Assembly: GCF_003265705.1 (NCBI RefSeq)
Contig: NW_020312903.1
Location: 22,942,194-23,006,193 of the forward strand
Source: Callorhinus ursinus
Lineage: Eukaryota; Chordata; Mammalia; Carnivora; Otariidae
DNA length: 64,000 nt
Reading direction: 5' to 3'
The notes beneath the pieces were generated by a model. The model was not told where the DNA came from. It saw only the letters and a list, made by a program, of their open reading frames with translations, and ran no database searches. Shown piece after piece: positions 61,720-64,000 of this stretch. The first letter of the stretch is position 1; the number at the start of each line of letters is the position of its first letter. The translations under genes and the position numbers were made by a program.

Positions 61720-62145
61720 TATTCATTATTTGTGATAGATTAATAGCCCCAGTCCTTCATTACCCTGCCCCCCACCCCACATCCACAGTCTTTGCCATAT
61801 AACTTCACAGTTCCTTTCCCCTGATTCTGCACCTTGGATTCAGCCCTTTGACTTTACCAGTGGAATATTAGCAACATGACATAACCAAAATCTTGGAAAG
61901 AGCTTGCACAATTGGGCTTGCCCACTTGCTCCTCTGAGAACATAACCCAAGTTGGCCCAGTGGTACCAGACGAAGAATGAGAGACACAGAGAGCAAATTC
62001 AAATCAAAGCAAGCCCAGCCTAGATCAGCTACTTTCAGACCCATGAGTGAGCCCAAATAATCCCAAAATAGACATCTGCCAAACCAGCTGAGAGCAGCCA
62101 ATCCCCAGCTAACTTGCAGATCTTCAGAATACATGATTACTGTTA
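61720..62145 (+). repeat. Ancient LTR-like repeat, family A, second copy
   Basis: TTGACTTTACCAGTGGAATA, then CAATTGGGCTTGCCCACTTG and GAATGAGAGACACAGAGAGC align in order with the 34.0-34.4 kb copy. Confidence 0.5.
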
Positions 62146-62172
62146 AAAAAAAAAAAAAGCAACAACAACAAA
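62143..62172 (+). repeat. A-rich / (AAC)n tract
   Basis: A run of A followed by CAACAACAACAAAAAC. Confidence 0.85.
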
Positions 62173-62289
62173 AACTCTGATTTCAAAATGCCCATTTTTC
62201 TACTATACTACACTATTCTTAGGCCAGATATTAACTTCACCCTATGCTCTCAGAAATATTGATCTCTTGAACCTCATTCTCTATTGTTT

Positions 62290-62312
62290 AAAACAACAAC
62301 AACAACAACAAC
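62290..62312 (+). repeat. (AAC)n microsatellite
   Basis: About seven AAC units. Confidence 0.9.
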
Positions 62313-62703
62313 CCTAAACTTCTCTTACAAGGGTCTCCAAAGTCTCTACGTTATAACGTTTTATGAATTTATTTCAATTTTTATAGGGGATTCTATCATT
62401 CCATCTTTTCCTCTTTTTCTTCTCCCCAAATGATAATGCAATGGTATAGAATAGAATGTCATTTGTTCATTAGTTTATTCATTCATTTGACAAACTTATA
62501 CATGTTGAACATAAGACAAAGTCCTGTCATCATAAACATATAGTTAAGTAAATAAAAATTAACTAGAACAAATATTTAACTAAAGTAAAAGTAACTTTCT
62601 TAAAAATTTTTTCATAATGAGAGTATAGATTTTACTCATAAGGAGGCAATTAGGATGTATTCAGGCTCTAATTTTTTGGAAAGAATATCTTTATTTTAAG
62701 AAG

Positions 62704-63266
62704 GGGCACATGCACCCCAACGTTCACAGCAGCAATGTCCACAATAGCCAAACTGTGGAAGGAACCAAGATGCCCTTCAACAGACGAATGGAAAAAGAAG
62801 ATGTTGTCCATATATACAATGGAATATTACTCAGCCATCAGAAAGGATGAATACCTACCATTTGCATCGACCATAGATGGAACTGGAGGGGATTATGCTA
62901 AGTGAAATAAGTCAAACAGAGAAAGACAATTATCATATGGTTTCACTCATATGTGGAACATAAGGAATAGTGTGGAGGACCGCAGGGGAAGGGAGGGAAA
63001 ACTGAATGGGAAGAAATCAGAGAGAGAGACAAACCATGAAAGACTCTGGACTCCGGGAACCAAACTGAGGGTTATAAAAGGGAATGGGGTCGGGGGTTGG
63101 GGTAACCGGGTGATGGGTATTAAGGAGGGCACATGTTGGGATGAGCACTGGGTGTTATACGCAACTAATGAATTGTTGAACACTACAACAAAAACTTATG
63201 ATGTACTATATGTTGGCTAACTGAACATAATATAAATAAATAAATTTTAATTAAAATTTTAAAAAA
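62704..63266 (+). mobile_element. L1 3' end with a single tail module
   Basis: GGGCACATGCACCCCAACGT, then ATATGTGGAACATAAGGAAT, a single tail module (GGTGATGGGTATTAAGGAGG) and a final AATATAAATAAATAAATTTT. Flanks AAAGAATATCTTTATTTT and AAAGAATATATTTTAGAAG look like a TSD altered by small deletions. Confidence 0.88.
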
Positions 63267-63484
63267 GAATATATTTTAGAAGTAAAGAGAACTCAGTGAA
63301 AAATTATCATTTTTCAATTGATTATCAATTTTCCTCTTTGAAAGAGGTATCTATGGCAGCCTTTCGGCCAGGAGGTCCATCCATCTGCATAGCAGCTAAC
63401 TCTTAGTCCAGTTCTCAAGACACCCTACAACCTTTCCTTGTGTTGTAGTGGGGCCTGCGGATGCATGAGTCACAGGGACACACT

Positions 63485-63895
63485 TATGATGAGGTGTTAA
63501 ACCATATTCCCCCCAAAAAAGTTACATTAGATTCCTAGATCCCAGACCCCAGAATTTGATATTATTTGAAGATAGGATCTTTAAGAGGTAATCAAGTTAA
63601 AATGAAATCATAAGGATGGGCTCTACTCCAGTATGACAGATATCCTTATAAAAGGGGAAATTTGGACACAGAGGCAGACATACATAGAGGGAAGGCAATG
63701 TGAAGAGACATGGGGAGACAGCCATCCTCAAGGCAAGGAGACAGGCCTGGAACAAATCCTTCCCACACAGACTTCACAAGGAACCAATCCTGCTGACCTT
63801 GATTTTGGACTTCTAGCCTCCACAACTGTTGTTTACATTTCTGTTGTTTAAGCCCCATTTTGTCACAAATTGGCAGCTCTGGCAAATGAATACAG
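63485..63895 (+). mobile_element. MLT1-like LTR (ERVL-MaLR), second copy
   Basis: ATTATTTGAAGATAGGATCT, then AGATATCCTTATAAAAGGGG, AGGCAATGTGAAGAGACATG and TGATTTTGGACTTCTAGCCT, closing with GTTGTTTAAGCCCCATTTTG. Less diverged than the copy at 32.2 kb. Confidence 0.9.
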
Positions 63896-63970
63896 GTGTC
63901 TTTGTGTACACTGACCACAACAAATCTCACTCTAGTCATAAGGAGACCCCCTTAATAAAAAGGAACTGGG

Positions 63971-64000
63971 TATACAAACAATGAATCATGGAACACTACA
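63971..64000 (+). mobile_element. L1 3' tail cut by the window end
   Basis: AAACAATGAATCATGGAACA and ACTACA match the last module of the young L1 tail. The insertion continues beyond the window. Confidence 0.75.

Noticed and set aside
1..64000. A wholly new biological system
   Set aside because: Everything with strong signal is explained by one known gene family plus known transposon classes and microsatellites. No clustered unknown genes or regular spaced arrays were seen.

Overview
This is a mammalian, specifically carnivoran, genomic window. Six copies of the carnivore tRNA-derived SINE (SINEC) carry the box-B-like run CTGGGTGGCTCAG or its complement, and several L1 3' tails are of the type common in dog-, bear- and seal-like genomes, which favours Caniformia. 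The species cannot be fixed from the sequence. There are no operons, bacterial genes or CRISPR arrays. Nearly every long open frame is chance translation of repeats.

Region 1-26.8 kb holds the 5' part of one protein-coding gene on the minus strand, read as OTOGL (otogelin-like). This is a secreted glycoprotein of the acellular membranes of the inner ear. I could join eight exons: 26774-26699 (signal peptide), 20125-20069 (linker), 18038-17940 (EGF-like), 16393-16239, 12245-12124 and 8845-8640 (first VWD domain, with a CGLCGNYNG motif), 3089-2962 (end of VWD into C8) and 2597-2491 (C8). All seven junctions agree in codon phase and have GT/AG sites, giving about 310 residues. The gene continues past position 1.

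Region 26.8-64 kb has no gene I can support. It reads as the flank upstream of OTOGL. It contains SINEC, MIR, L2, MER5A-like, MLT1-like and MLT2-like elements, old L1 ORF2 pieces (53.3-56.6 kb), younger L1 tails, and a broken endogenous retrovirus with an LTR-like end (about 49.7-52.5 kb).

I found no convincing new biological system. The observations most worth checking are: a (GT)10 tract where the polypyrimidine tract of one OTOGL exon should be; a tail-only retroinsertion with a perfect 15-bp target duplication inside a MIR; an L1 subfamily whose 3' end looks like two related tail modules in tandem; a 5'-inverted L1; and two GGAA arrays broken by 10-N gaps.
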